Below are positions 7,657 through 15,248 of a DNA stretch of 64,000 bases, piece by piece (within the stretch, counting starts at the first letter, position 1; every line of letters starts with the position of its first letter). Where the stretch lies: positions 1 through 64,000 of the forward strand of contig JAODMF010000005.1 in assembly GCA_025464095.1 (NCBI GenBank). Reading direction: 5' to 3'. Source of the DNA: Glaciihabitans sp. Its GTDB lineage: Bacteria; Actinomycetota; Actinomycetes; Actinomycetales; Microbacteriaceae. Made by a program: the position numbers and the translations under genes. Under the pieces are notes generated by a model that saw nothing but the letters and a program-made list of their open reading frames with translations, did no database searches and was not told where the DNA came from.

Positions 7657-8706
7657 GTGACCTTCCTTGACGAACGCGCGACCGACCCCGGGACTGTCGC
7701 GGCGGCAATCCCCGCGGTCTTCTCCTCTGCGATCGGCCTGGTCGGAAACACGCCGCTGGTCGAACTGCGCAATCTCGCGGTGGGGCTCGGGGCTCGGGTG
7801 TTCGTCAAGCTCGAAAGCCGCAACCCAGGCGGCTCGGCAAAAGACCGCATCGCCCTGCGCATGATCCGCACCGCAGAGGCGAGTGGCGTGCTCAGGCCGG
7901 GCGCCACCATCGTCGAGTCGAGTTCCGGCAATACCGGAATCGGGCTCGCGCTCGTCGGGCTGCTCACCGGGCATCCGGTCATCATCATTCACAGCGGGTT
8001 CATCTCCGCGGAAAAGCGCGCGGTGCTGCTGGCCTACGGCGCGCAACTCGTAGAGGCCGACTGGGAGGCCGGCCCGGACGACCCCAACAACGCGCGCGCC
8101 CTCGCCGATCGCATCGCCGCGGAAACGCCGAACGCGTGGCGCTCCTCGCAGTACGAGAACGCCGCGAATCCGGATGCGCATTTCACGACGACGGGACCGG
8201 AGATCTGGGCGCAGACCGCCGGTTCGATCACGCACTTCGTCGCGGGCATCGGAACGGGCGGAACCATCACCGGCACCGGGCGCTTTCTGAAGCAGCAGAC
8301 CGGGGGACGCGTTCGGGTGATCGGAGCCGACCCGGTCGGCTCCACCTACAGCGGCAGCGACTCGTCCACGATCGTGGTTGACGGCGTCGGCACTCGCTGG
8401 CCGAGATCGAACTGGCCGGGTACCTACGACCCCAGCGTCGTGGACGAGATCCAGGTCGTCCCTGACCGACTGGTGTACGAGACCGTCCGTCGCCTGGCCG
8501 TCGAGGATGCGCTGCTGCTCGGCCCATCATCCGGCCTGGCCGTCGCGGTTGCCCTGCGGGTCGCGGCATCCGCCGAGCCCGGATCCACCGTCGTCGTCAT
8601 TGCGCCGGACGGTGGCGGCAACTACCTCAGCAAGGCATTCAACGACCACTGGCTGGAGTCAGCGGGAGTAAACGCCGACGGATTCGCCGACGGATCGTCG
8701 GACTGA
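7657..8706 (+). CDS. Cysteine synthase / cystathionine beta-synthase family PLP enzyme
   Basis: A 349-residue fold-type II PLP enzyme. The core begins IGLVGNTPLVEL. The Schiff-base lysine is K62 in PGGSAKDRIA, the substrate loop is SSSGNTGIG (about 88-96), and the PLP phosphate is held by GIGTGGTITGTG. These mark the O-acetylserine sulfhydrylase/CBS catalytic family. The C terminus lacks CBS tandem domains and runs to ADGFADGSSD, so it is closer to CysK/CysM. GTG start at 7657. Its place between an amino-acid importer and a flavin monooxygenase suggests a specialised beta-replacement or beta-elimination role rather than housekeeping cysteine synthesis (inference). Confidence 0.88.
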   Translation: MTFLDERATDPGTVAAAIPAVFSSAIGLVGNTPLVELRNLAVGLGARVFVKLESRNPGGSAKDRIALRMIRTAEASGVLRPGATIVESSSGNTGIGLALVGLLTGHPVIIIHSGFISAEKRAVLLAYGAQLVEADWEAGPDDPNNARALADRIAAETPNAWRSSQYENAANPDAHFTTTGPEIWAQTAGSITHFVAGIGTGGTITGTGRFLKQQTGGRVRVIGADPVGSTYSGSDSSTIVVDGVGTRWPRSNWPGTYDPSVVDEIQVVPDRLVYETVRRLAVEDALLLGPSSGLAVAVALRVAASAEPGSTVVVIAPDGGGNYLSKAFNDHWLESAGVNADGFADGSSD

Positions 8707-8751
8707 CCCGTCCTGCCGACGATTGGCAGAGCGACAGAAAGAGCGCACCAC

Positions 8752-10053
8752 ATGACACAACTGCACTTCGGCTGGTTTCTCGGCGCGGGCTTCGGCGTCC
8801 AGGGCTGGGGCGACCCGACCTACGGCATCGGCTATGACTGGAAGAAGCCGCAGGTCTACCAGGACGCGGCGCGCCTGTTCGAGGCGAGCGGCTTCGACCT
8901 GTTCATCATCGAGGACGGGGTGACGGTTCCCGACACGTATGGCGGCACCGCGGAGGTCAACCTGTCGACCGCCCGCTTCGTGCCCAAGCACGACCCGCTC
9001 CCGCTCGTGCCGTACCTGCTGGCCGCTACCTCGAAGCTCGGCATCGTGCCCACCCTGTCGGCCAGCTTTTACGAGCCGTTCACGGCGGCCCGGCTGCTGG
9101 CCACCCTGCAGCACTTCGCGGACGGTCGCCTCGGTTTCAACGTGGTGACCAGTGGCAGTGACATCGCGGCCCAGAACTACGGGCTCGACAAGCAGATCGA
9201 CCACGATCTTCGCTACGACCGCGCCGATGAGTGGGTCGACGTGGTGCGCAAACTCTGGCGCAGCTGGGATGCCGACGCCGTTCTCGAAGACACCGCGCGC
9301 GGCGCCTTCGCCGACTTCACGAAGGTGCGCCCCATCCACCACCGGGGTGAGTTCTTCAGCGTGCGTGGCCCGCTGAACACCGTCCCGCTGGCGTCGGAAC
9401 CGGTGATGGTGCAGGCCGGTGCGTCGGGACGGGGGCGCGATTTCGCCGGCAAGAACTCGGACGTGGTGCTGGCCCTCGCGTCGACCGCCGAACGGATGAA
9501 GGCGTACCGCGACGACATCCGCGCCGTAGCCGCAGACAACGGCCGCAATCCCGACGACATCAAGGTGCTGTTCGTCGTGCAGCCGATCGTCACCGCAAAT
9601 GACGAGGAGAGCGCGACGGTTCGTGCCGGTCGTGCGCTGCTCGACCAGGCCGCGATCGACGAGGCGCTGCAGGGCATCTCCTACCTCTCCGGGGTCGACT
9701 TCAAGAAGTTCGACCTCGATGCCCCGCTGCCCGACCTCTCGACCAACAGCAACCAGGGCACACTGGAAAACTTCGTCCGATCGGCGCCCGAGGGCTCGAC
9801 GCTGCGGGAGATCCTGCAGGTGCGTGCCAACAAGGATGGTCTCGCGGTGATCGGCACGGCCGACCAGATCGCCGACCACCTCGGCGAACTCGGGGATGCC
9901 GTGGGCGGTGACGGGTTCCTGTTCACCGGCCAGGTGCATCCGGCGCTCACTCACCGCACCCTCGATCCGCTCGTTCCCGCGCTGCGTCGGCGGGGGCTGC
10001 TGCGCACCGAACTGGGCGACGGCGGACTCCGCAGCAACCTCACGGATTTCTAA
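8752..10053 (+). CDS. FMN-dependent monooxygenase of the NtaA/SnaA/DszA family (luciferase-like)
   Basis: A 433-residue two-component flavin monooxygenase. The N terminus TQLHFGWFLGAGFGVQGWG, the block LVPYLLAATSKLGIVPTLS, the motif RLGFNVVTSGSDIAAQNYGL and the later VMVQAGASGRGRDFAGKNSD are hallmarks of the NtaA/SnaA/DszA branch of luciferase-like oxygenases. These use reduced FMN supplied by a separate reductase, and the FMN reductase at 12223 is an obvious partner. Family substrates include nitrilotriacetate, dibenzothiophene sulfone and N-acetyl-S-substituted cysteines. The next gene overlaps its stop codon (TAATG), indicating a shared mRNA. Confidence 0.9.
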   Translation: MTQLHFGWFLGAGFGVQGWGDPTYGIGYDWKKPQVYQDAARLFEASGFDLFIIEDGVTVPDTYGGTAEVNLSTARFVPKHDPLPLVPYLLAATSKLGIVPTLSASFYEPFTAARLLATLQHFADGRLGFNVVTSGSDIAAQNYGLDKQIDHDLRYDRADEWVDVVRKLWRSWDADAVLEDTARGAFADFTKVRPIHHRGEFFSVRGPLNTVPLASEPVMVQAGASGRGRDFAGKNSDVVLALASTAERMKAYRDDIRAVAADNGRNPDDIKVLFVVQPIVTANDEESATVRAGRALLDQAAIDEALQGISYLSGVDFKKFDLDAPLPDLSTNSNQGTLENFVRSAPEGSTLREILQVRANKDGLAVIGTADQIADHLGELGDAVGGDGFLFTGQVHPALTHRTLDPLVPALRRRGLLRTELGDGGLRSNLTDF

Positions 10054-11498
10054 TGCCCGTGCTGTCGCGCGCCGTCATCACCATCGCGGAGGTCGTGGAG
10101 GTGGCTCGCGGCCGGGCCCCGGTGTCGTTTGCGCGCCCCGTCGAGCTCGATCTTGCCGCGTCGCGGGCTGTCGTTGAGAAGATCGCGGCATCCGGCGTTG
10201 CGGTCTACGGCCTGAACACCGAGCTCGGCGCGGGGCGCGACATCACGGTCGGCGCGAATGCCCTCGAGGCGTTCCAGCAGCGTGTGGTGCGCAATTCGAG
10301 CGGGGGCGTTGGCGAGCCGCTGAGCGAGGAGCAGGCTCGCGCGGTCATCTATGCGCGGCTCGTCGGGTTCACACGCGGGGGAGCGGGCGTGACCCCCGCG
10401 CTTGCGGCGCAGTACCGGGAGCTGCTCAATCGCGGCGTGTATCCATTCATCCCGCGCACCGGCTCGGTCGGATCGGCGGACCTCACCCACCTCGCCGCCA
10501 TTGCCGCCGTCGCGGCCGGAAGTGGGCGCGCAATCGTGGAAGGCTCCGTGGTGCCCGGACAGGCCGCACTGGAGGCCGCTGGCCTCGCGCCCCACGTGCT
10601 CCAGGCGCACGAGGGACTCGCCGCGCTCTCCAGCAACGCGTTCAGCGTCGGTGTCGGCGCGCTGGTCGTTACGGACGCACGCGCCACGATCCGTGCGGCG
10701 GATGCGGCCGTTGCCCTCGCGCTCACGGCGCTCGCCTCGCACAGCGGCGGCGGCAGCGCATCGCCGTTCAGCGAAGTGATTCAGGCTGCGCATCCGTCGC
10801 CCGGGCAGGCAGCCTCGGCCGCTCGAGTGCGGGGCCTCCTCGGCACGGTCAGCGCGGCATCCGTGCAGGACCCGATCTCCTTCCGCTCGGCTCCGCAGAT
10901 CACGGGCGCGGCGATCGAAGCCGTCGAGCGCGCGGCGTCACTGGTCGCGCTGGAGCTCAACTCGCGAACCGAAAACCCTCTCGTCGACATCGAGACCGCG
11001 ACGATGACCTCGGGCGGCAACTTCCAGGTGCTCGGTCTCGCGCTCTCCTTCGAAGCGCTGCGGCTGGCGCTCGCGCACGTCGCGGGCGCGTCAGAACGCC
11101 GGCTCGCCAAGCTCTCGTCGCTGTCGGCGGATGCTCGGCGCTCTGGCACTGCACGCGTTCCGGGGCTGTCGTGGTACTCGTCGTCCGTGCTGGTTGCCGA
11201 GCTCAATCACCTGGCGAACCCGGTGACGCTCGGTGGCAGCTCGCTCTCTGACGATGTCGAAGATCATTCCTCGCACGCGGCGCTCGCGCTGCAACTCCTG
11301 GAGCGGTCGGTTGCCCTCACCCGCACGGTTCTCGCGATCGAAGCGCTCACCGCGGCGGAACTGGTGCTGCTCGCGGATGCTGCCCCGGCATCCGCGTTAC
11401 AAACCGTCGTCGATGCCGTGCGAACCGGTCTGGATGCTGGCCTCCCGGTCGACGAGCTGGTCACGACGCTTGAGGCCGCGCTCTTGGCCGTGGGCTGA
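10053..11498 (+). CDS. HAL/PAL-family aromatic amino acid lyase-like protein lacking the MIO tripeptide
   Basis: A 481-residue all-helical protein of the histidine/phenylalanine ammonia-lyase superfamily. The start overlaps the monooxygenase stop. Family landmarks are VYGLNTELGAG (catalytic Tyr and Asn region, 51-61), SFRSAPQITGAA, RTENPLVD and SGGNFQVLGLAL. In the family the electrophilic MIO group forms from Ala-Ser-Gly in GSVGASGDLAPL. Here the segment is GSVGSADLTHLA (137-148), one residue shorter and without Ala-Ser-Gly. Either MIO forms from another tripeptide or the enzyme does not use MIO and catalyses something else. Coupling to the monooxygenase suggests work on the same substrate. 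Confidence 0.8.
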   Translation: MPVLSRAVITIAEVVEVARGRAPVSFARPVELDLAASRAVVEKIAASGVAVYGLNTELGAGRDITVGANALEAFQQRVVRNSSGGVGEPLSEEQARAVIYARLVGFTRGGAGVTPALAAQYRELLNRGVYPFIPRTGSVGSADLTHLAAIAAVAAGSGRAIVEGSVVPGQAALEAAGLAPHVLQAHEGLAALSSNAFSVGVGALVVTDARATIRAADAAVALALTALASHSGGGSASPFSEVIQAAHPSPGQAASAARVRGLLGTVSAASVQDPISFRSAPQITGAAIEAVERAASLVALELNSRTENPLVDIETATMTSGGNFQVLGLALSFEALRLALAHVAGASERRLAKLSSLSADARRSGTARVPGLSWYSSSVLVAELNHLANPVTLGGSSLSDDVEDHSSHAALALQLLERSVALTRTVLAIEALTAAELVLLADAAPASALQTVVDAVRTGLDAGLPVDELVTTLEAALLAVG

Positions 11499-11584
11499 CT
11501 GGCCTGCTGCTGCTGACTTGCACTGCTGCTGCGTGCACGAGTCCTGCGAGTGAGCGCGCGCAGTGCGGCCGGATGTTGCGCCGG

Positions 11585-12103
11585 TCAGGCGACGCGCGAC
11601 CCTTCGACCGGCAGTCGCTTGGCGAAGCTGAGGTAGCTGATCTCCTCGAGGTCGCCGGCCAGGTCAAAGCGCGGCCCGTATCCGATCGACAGGTACAGGG
11701 CGACGGCCTCGGGCTGGCGGGCGCCCGTGGTGAGTTCGGCGGTGGTGTAGCCGGCGCTCGCCGCCCGCTCCTCGAGAATCGCCATGACCTCGCGCGCGTA
11801 GCCGCGGCGACGGTGGGCGGATGACGTCCAGACGCGCTTGATCTCGGCCGTGTGGGCATCCTGCCGCTTGTAGGCGCCGCCAGCCACAGCGAGCCCGTCG
11901 ATGACGAGCAGCAGGAATGCGCCACCGTGCGACGACGCGAAGCGCTCGGCCGGATACCGGCTCAGTTCGTACGACGATGGCACCCCATCGTTCAGGCCGT
12001 AGCGCTCGTCGTACTCGCGCGACAGTTCCTCGATCAGCGGCAGGGCGAGCGGATCGGCGGGCGTGGTCCAGACGACGTCCGCTCGCACGCGCGTGATGCT
12101 CAT
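11585..12103 (-). CDS. GNAT-family N-acetyltransferase
   Basis: A 172-residue protein with the GNAT core: GGAYKRQDAHTAEIKRVWTS, then the acetyl-CoA loop SAHRRRGYAREVMAILEE (R-x-x-G-x-A type) and TTGARQPEAVALYLSIGY. It starts with ATG 12103 (MSITRVRADVVWTTP). It is convergent with the lyase gene (86-base gap, nothing recognised) and divergent from the FMN reductase. The substrate is unknown. Acetylation of the amino group of a substituted cysteine is a known step before FMN-dependent C-S cleavage in Bacillus, so a link to the neighbouring monooxygenase is possible but unproven. Confidence 0.85.
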   Translation of the reverse strand: MSITRVRADVVWTTPADPLALPLIEELSREYDERYGLNDGVPSSYELSRYPAERFASSHGGAFLLLVIDGLAVAGGAYKRQDAHTAEIKRVWTSSAHRRRGYAREVMAILEERAASAGYTTAELTTGARQPEAVALYLSIGYGPRFDLAGDLEEISYLSFAKRLPVEGSRVA

Positions 12104-12155
12104 GCAGCGAAACTAGGCGGCGACCGGATGACGGTCAACGTGGGCCTTCACACTA

Positions 12156-12170
12156 CGTAACGGAGTTACG
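12156..12170. promoter_or_regulatory. Inverted repeat upstream of the FMN reductase
   Basis: CGTAACGGAGTTACG is a perfect 6-bp inverted repeat with a 3-base spacer, lying 53-67 bases before the FMN reductase ATG in the divergent gap shared with the GNAT gene. It has the size of a regulator half-site pair. The regulator is unknown. Confidence 0.4.
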
Positions 12171-12222
12171 GCGCGTGACGCCCGATCGCGCGAGACGGAT
12201 TCCGGATGCCTAGGTTGGGGAT

Positions 12223-12819
12223 ATGAGCAGGCCCCTTCGCGTTGTCGCCGTCTCCGGCAGCCTCACAGATCCATCACGAACCACCGCGCTTGTGGAGGCG
12301 ATCGCTGCGGCGTTCGCTGTCGCGCTGCCGACCGAGACGCACGTCATCAAGCTGAACGAGCTCGGCCCGCACCTTGCTGGCGCGCTCACCCGCGCGGAAC
12401 TGCCCGCCGAGGCCGAGGCGGAGCTGCGACGGATCGAGGGAGCCGACCTGCTCGTCGTCGCGAGCCCGGTGTACCGGGCATCCTTTACCGGGCTGTTCAA
12501 GCACCTGTTCGATTTCGTCGAGCAGTTCGCACTGGTCGATACCCCGGTGCTCCTGGCCGCCTCCGGTGGCAGCGATCGTCACGCGCTCATTATCGAGCAC
12601 CAGTTGCGCCCGCTGTTCGGCTTCTTCCAAGCGCTCGCGCTGCCGGCCGGCGTCTACGCGAACGACTCGGACTTCACCGAACGCGAGATTTCCAACCCGC
12701 TGCTCACCGAGCGGATCGACAAGGCGATCGCGCGGGCACTGCCGTTGGTGAAGTCGAGCCTCGCGGAGCGCGAGGAGATCGAGCGCTCACTCGCCGGCGA
12801 CCAAATCCCCGCCGCCTAA
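12223..12819 (+). CDS. NAD(P)H-dependent FMN reductase (MsuE/SsuE-like)
   Basis: A 198-residue flavodoxin-like reductase. The phosphate-binding loop for FMN is VSGSLTDPSRT (about 10-20), followed by LLVVASPVYRASFTGLFKHLFDF, the conserved SPxY segment that stacks on the flavin, and VLLAASGGSDRHALIIEHQLRPLF, which is typical of the MsuE/CE1758 branch. These enzymes supply reduced FMN to two-component monooxygenases in organosulfur use. The NtaA/DszA-type monooxygenase at 8752 is the likely client. Confidence 0.88.
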   Translation: MSRPLRVVAVSGSLTDPSRTTALVEAIAAAFAVALPTETHVIKLNELGPHLAGALTRAELPAEAEAELRRIEGADLLVVASPVYRASFTGLFKHLFDFVEQFALVDTPVLLAASGGSDRHALIIEHQLRPLFGFFQALALPAGVYANDSDFTEREISNPLLTERIDKAIARALPLVKSSLAEREEIERSLAGDQIPAA

Positions 12820-12853
12820 CCCTCGCCCCTGCGCCCTCCTCCCCCCTCCCTCT

Positions 12854-12915
12854 CCCCGAGTTGTCACATATCGACCCAAAACCCGGGTTTTAGGTCGATA
12901 TGTGACAACTCGGGG
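12854..12915. terminator. 62-bp near-perfect palindrome between convergent genes
   Basis: Left arm 12854-12876 and right arm 12893-12915 are perfect 23-base inverted copies (core GAGTTGTCACATATCGACC). The 16-base centre contains the further palindrome AAAACCCGGGTTTT (12878-12891), so the whole element can form a stem of about 30 bp with one mismatch. It lies between the stops of the FMN reductase and the thiolase and could terminate both transcripts. There is no U-run, and its length and perfection suggest it may instead be a member of a dispersed palindrome family or a protein-binding site. Confidence 0.75.
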
Positions 12916-12924
12916 GAGCTGGAG

Positions 12925-14094
12925 CTAGAGGCGCTCGAGAATGGTCGCGTTGGCCATGCCCGCGCCCTCGCACATGACCTGCAGGCCGTAGCGCCCGCCA
13001 CCCTGTTCGAGCGTGCCCAGCATCGTTGCCATTAGTCGAGTGCCGCTCGAGCCGAGCGCGTGGCCGAGCGCGATGGCCCCTCCGCGCGGGTTGAGCTTCG
13101 CAGCATCCGCACCGACCTCCCGCGCCCATGCCAGCGGCACCGGGGCGAATGCCTCGTTGACCTCGTAAGTGTCCATGTCGTCGATCGTGAGCCCCGAGCG
13201 CGACAGGATGCGCCTGGTCACCGGAATCACGCCGGTCAGCATCTCGATCGGGTCCGAACCGACGACGGCGGATGCCACGAACCGAGCCCGCGGCGTAAGC
13301 CCCAGCGCCTCAGCCGCATCCTCGCTCATGATGAGCACCGCGGAGGCGCCATCCGTCAGCGGCGAGGAGTTGCCCGCCGTGATGCGCCATTCGATCTGTG
13401 GAAACCGCCTCGCGAGCGCCTCGTCGTAGAACGCCGGATGCAGCTGCGACAGGGCCTCGGCGGTCGTGCCCGGGCGAATGGTTTCATCGACCTCCGCGGC
13501 GCTGCCGGGGTGGCCGTCGACCGCGACGATCTCGCGGGAGAAGTCGGCCGCCGCCGCGAGGCGGTGCGATCGTGCGGAGAACTCATCCAGTTCGTGTCGG
13601 CTGAGGTTCCAGTGGGAGGCGACGAGCTCTGCCGAGATGCCCTGCCCGACGAGTCCAGCGGGGTAACGCGCGGCGATGCCGGTGCCCCACGGGTCCTTGC
13701 CGATGGCCGCCGACCCCAGGGGCTCGCGACTCATCACTTCGACGCCACACGCGATCACGATGTCGTAGGCGCCCGCGACCACACCCTGCGCCGCGAACGT
13801 TGCGGCCTGCTGGCTTGAGCCGCACTGCCGGTCCACGGTGGTGGCCGGAATCGTCTCGGGGAACCCCGCCGCGAGCACGGCGTTGCGCGTCACGTTCGCG
13901 GACTGCCCGCCGACCTGGCTGACGCATCCGCCGATCACGTCATCGATGACCCCGGGGTCGAGCTGGTTGCGATCAACGAGTGCGCGAAGTACGCCCGCGA
14001 GCAGATCGACCGGATGCGTGTCAGACAGGCGACCGCCCGGCTTTCCTCGCCCGGAAGCCGTGCGCACCGCGTCAACGAGAACGGCTGTTGGCAT
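12925..14094 (-). CDS. Acetyl-CoA acetyl/acyltransferase (thiolase)
   Basis: A 389-residue thiolase. The nucleophile is C91 in VDRQCGSSQQA. The second domain has NPRGGAIALGHALGSSG (H345) and the proton-donor Cys C375 in VMCEGAGMANATI. The pattern YEVNEAFAPVPLAW is also characteristic. It catalyses thiolytic cleavage of 3-ketoacyl-CoA or the reverse condensation. No other beta-oxidation gene is adjacent, so a degradative (FadA-like) or biosynthetic (AtoB/PhaA-like) role cannot be decided. ATG 14094. Confidence 0.93.
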   Translation of the reverse strand: MPTAVLVDAVRTASGRGKPGGRLSDTHPVDLLAGVLRALVDRNQLDPGVIDDVIGGCVSQVGGQSANVTRNAVLAAGFPETIPATTVDRQCGSSQQAATFAAQGVVAGAYDIVIACGVEVMSREPLGSAAIGKDPWGTGIAARYPAGLVGQGISAELVASHWNLSRHELDEFSARSHRLAAAADFSREIVAVDGHPGSAAEVDETIRPGTTAEALSQLHPAFYDEALARRFPQIEWRITAGNSSPLTDGASAVLIMSEDAAEALGLTPRARFVASAVVGSDPIEMLTGVIPVTRRILSRSGLTIDDMDTYEVNEAFAPVPLAWAREVGADAAKLNPRGGAIALGHALGSSGTRLMATMLGTLEQGGGRYGLQVMCEGAGMANATILERL

Positions 14095-14195
14095 GTTCTC
14101 AGGCTACGCCGGGTGACCCCTTCACTGGGGTGGAACCGACGAACCTGCGCACTGCGCGCGCTCAGTAGGCTGAGCGCACGCCACGTGAGGATTAC

Positions 14196-15248
14196 ATGAA
14201 AAAGCCACTGATTACCGTCGTCCTGATCACCGCGCTCGCCGCTTTCGGCGTGCCCGGGACCGCTGCGGCGGTCGCCCCCGCGAGAGTCGCGCCCGCGATA
14301 GCCGTGCCCGTGACCGGTGGAATCGTGTTTCACTTCACGACCCCGAGCGGAGCCACCTACAGCGGATCCGGCGTCGTCAACCTGTACAGCCCGACCCTCG
14401 AAGACTCGGCCACGCCGTACCAGGGCCAGGCGACAATCTCCCACGGCACGGCGACGTTCACCGACGAACCGGAATCGACATACGTTCCGCAGCTCTTCCT
14501 GCCGTCGACGTCGACGTACATCATGCCCAATTTTGACAACGTCTCTTCCGTTGCGGGCGACACCGTCGTCGTCGCAGTGACCATCGCGAGGGGCGCTTCC
14601 ATTTCCGGCACGCTCAAGACCAGCACCGGCTCTGTGCTGAAGGATGCGCAGGTCGCGGCGATCGGCGAATCCGGCACCATCGTCAAGACTGACGCAACGA
14701 ACTCGCGCGGCCAGTACAGCCTCGCCGGCCTTCCGACCGGGGACTACCGCATCCAGTTCAACTCCCGCAGCTCCGGCACCGGGAACGCCGCGACTATGAA
14801 ATACATCTGGTCGTACTACAAGTCCAAGCCTCACCTGGCCGGTTCGAACGTCCTTGTGGTGCACCAGCAGGCGCCGGGCGTCACCGCGTCTGTCAAGACC
14901 GGTGTCAGTGGCAGCGTCAAGGCCGGACATTCTCTGGTCGTCGCATCCAGCCTCCCCGGTGACACCAGCTACAACGAGGTACAGATCGTCTCGGAAGCGG
15001 CGCCGGATGCGGAGAGCTTCTCATCGTGGCTGAACGCTGCCGGCACCTCGACGAGGGTCATTTTGGCGCCAGGAAGCTACAAGGTCAGCATGGCCGGAGC
15101 CTACGATCCGGTGACCGGTGACTTCCCGATCTACTGGTACACGGGCCCGGGCACCGCGCCGTCCACGGATGAGACACAGGCCGTGGCGTACACCTTCACG
15201 GGAACCACCAGCAAGACGATCACGTTCATCGCCCCCTCGATCAGTTAG
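14196..15248 (+). CDS. Secreted protein with carboxypeptidase-regulatory-like domain
   Basis: A 350-residue exported protein of unknown function. It has a Sec signal peptide (KK then LITVVLITALAAFG) with likely cleavage after an AxA motif near GTAAAVA. Residues about 134-190 form a carboxypeptidase-regulatory-like/prealbumin fold (SISGTLKTSTGSVLKDAQVA, then SRGQYSLAGLPTGDYRIQF). The rest is Ser/Thr/Gly-rich beta-sandwich-like sequence with repeated tyrosines. No sortase signal or transmembrane anchor is seen, so it is probably released or wall-associated. Its TAG stop overlaps the convergent hrpA stop by three bases. Confidence 0.75.
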   Translation: MKKPLITVVLITALAAFGVPGTAAAVAPARVAPAIAVPVTGGIVFHFTTPSGATYSGSGVVNLYSPTLEDSATPYQGQATISHGTATFTDEPESTYVPQLFLPSTSTYIMPNFDNVSSVAGDTVVVAVTIARGASISGTLKTSTGSVLKDAQVAAIGESGTIVKTDATNSRGQYSLAGLPTGDYRIQFNSRSSGTGNAATMKYIWSYYKSKPHLAGSNVLVVHQQAPGVTASVKTGVSGSVKAGHSLVVASSLPGDTSYNEVQIVSEAAPDAESFSSWLNAAGTSTRVILAPGSYKVSMAGAYDPVTGDFPIYWYTGPGTAPSTDETQAVAYTFTGTTSKTITFIAPSIS

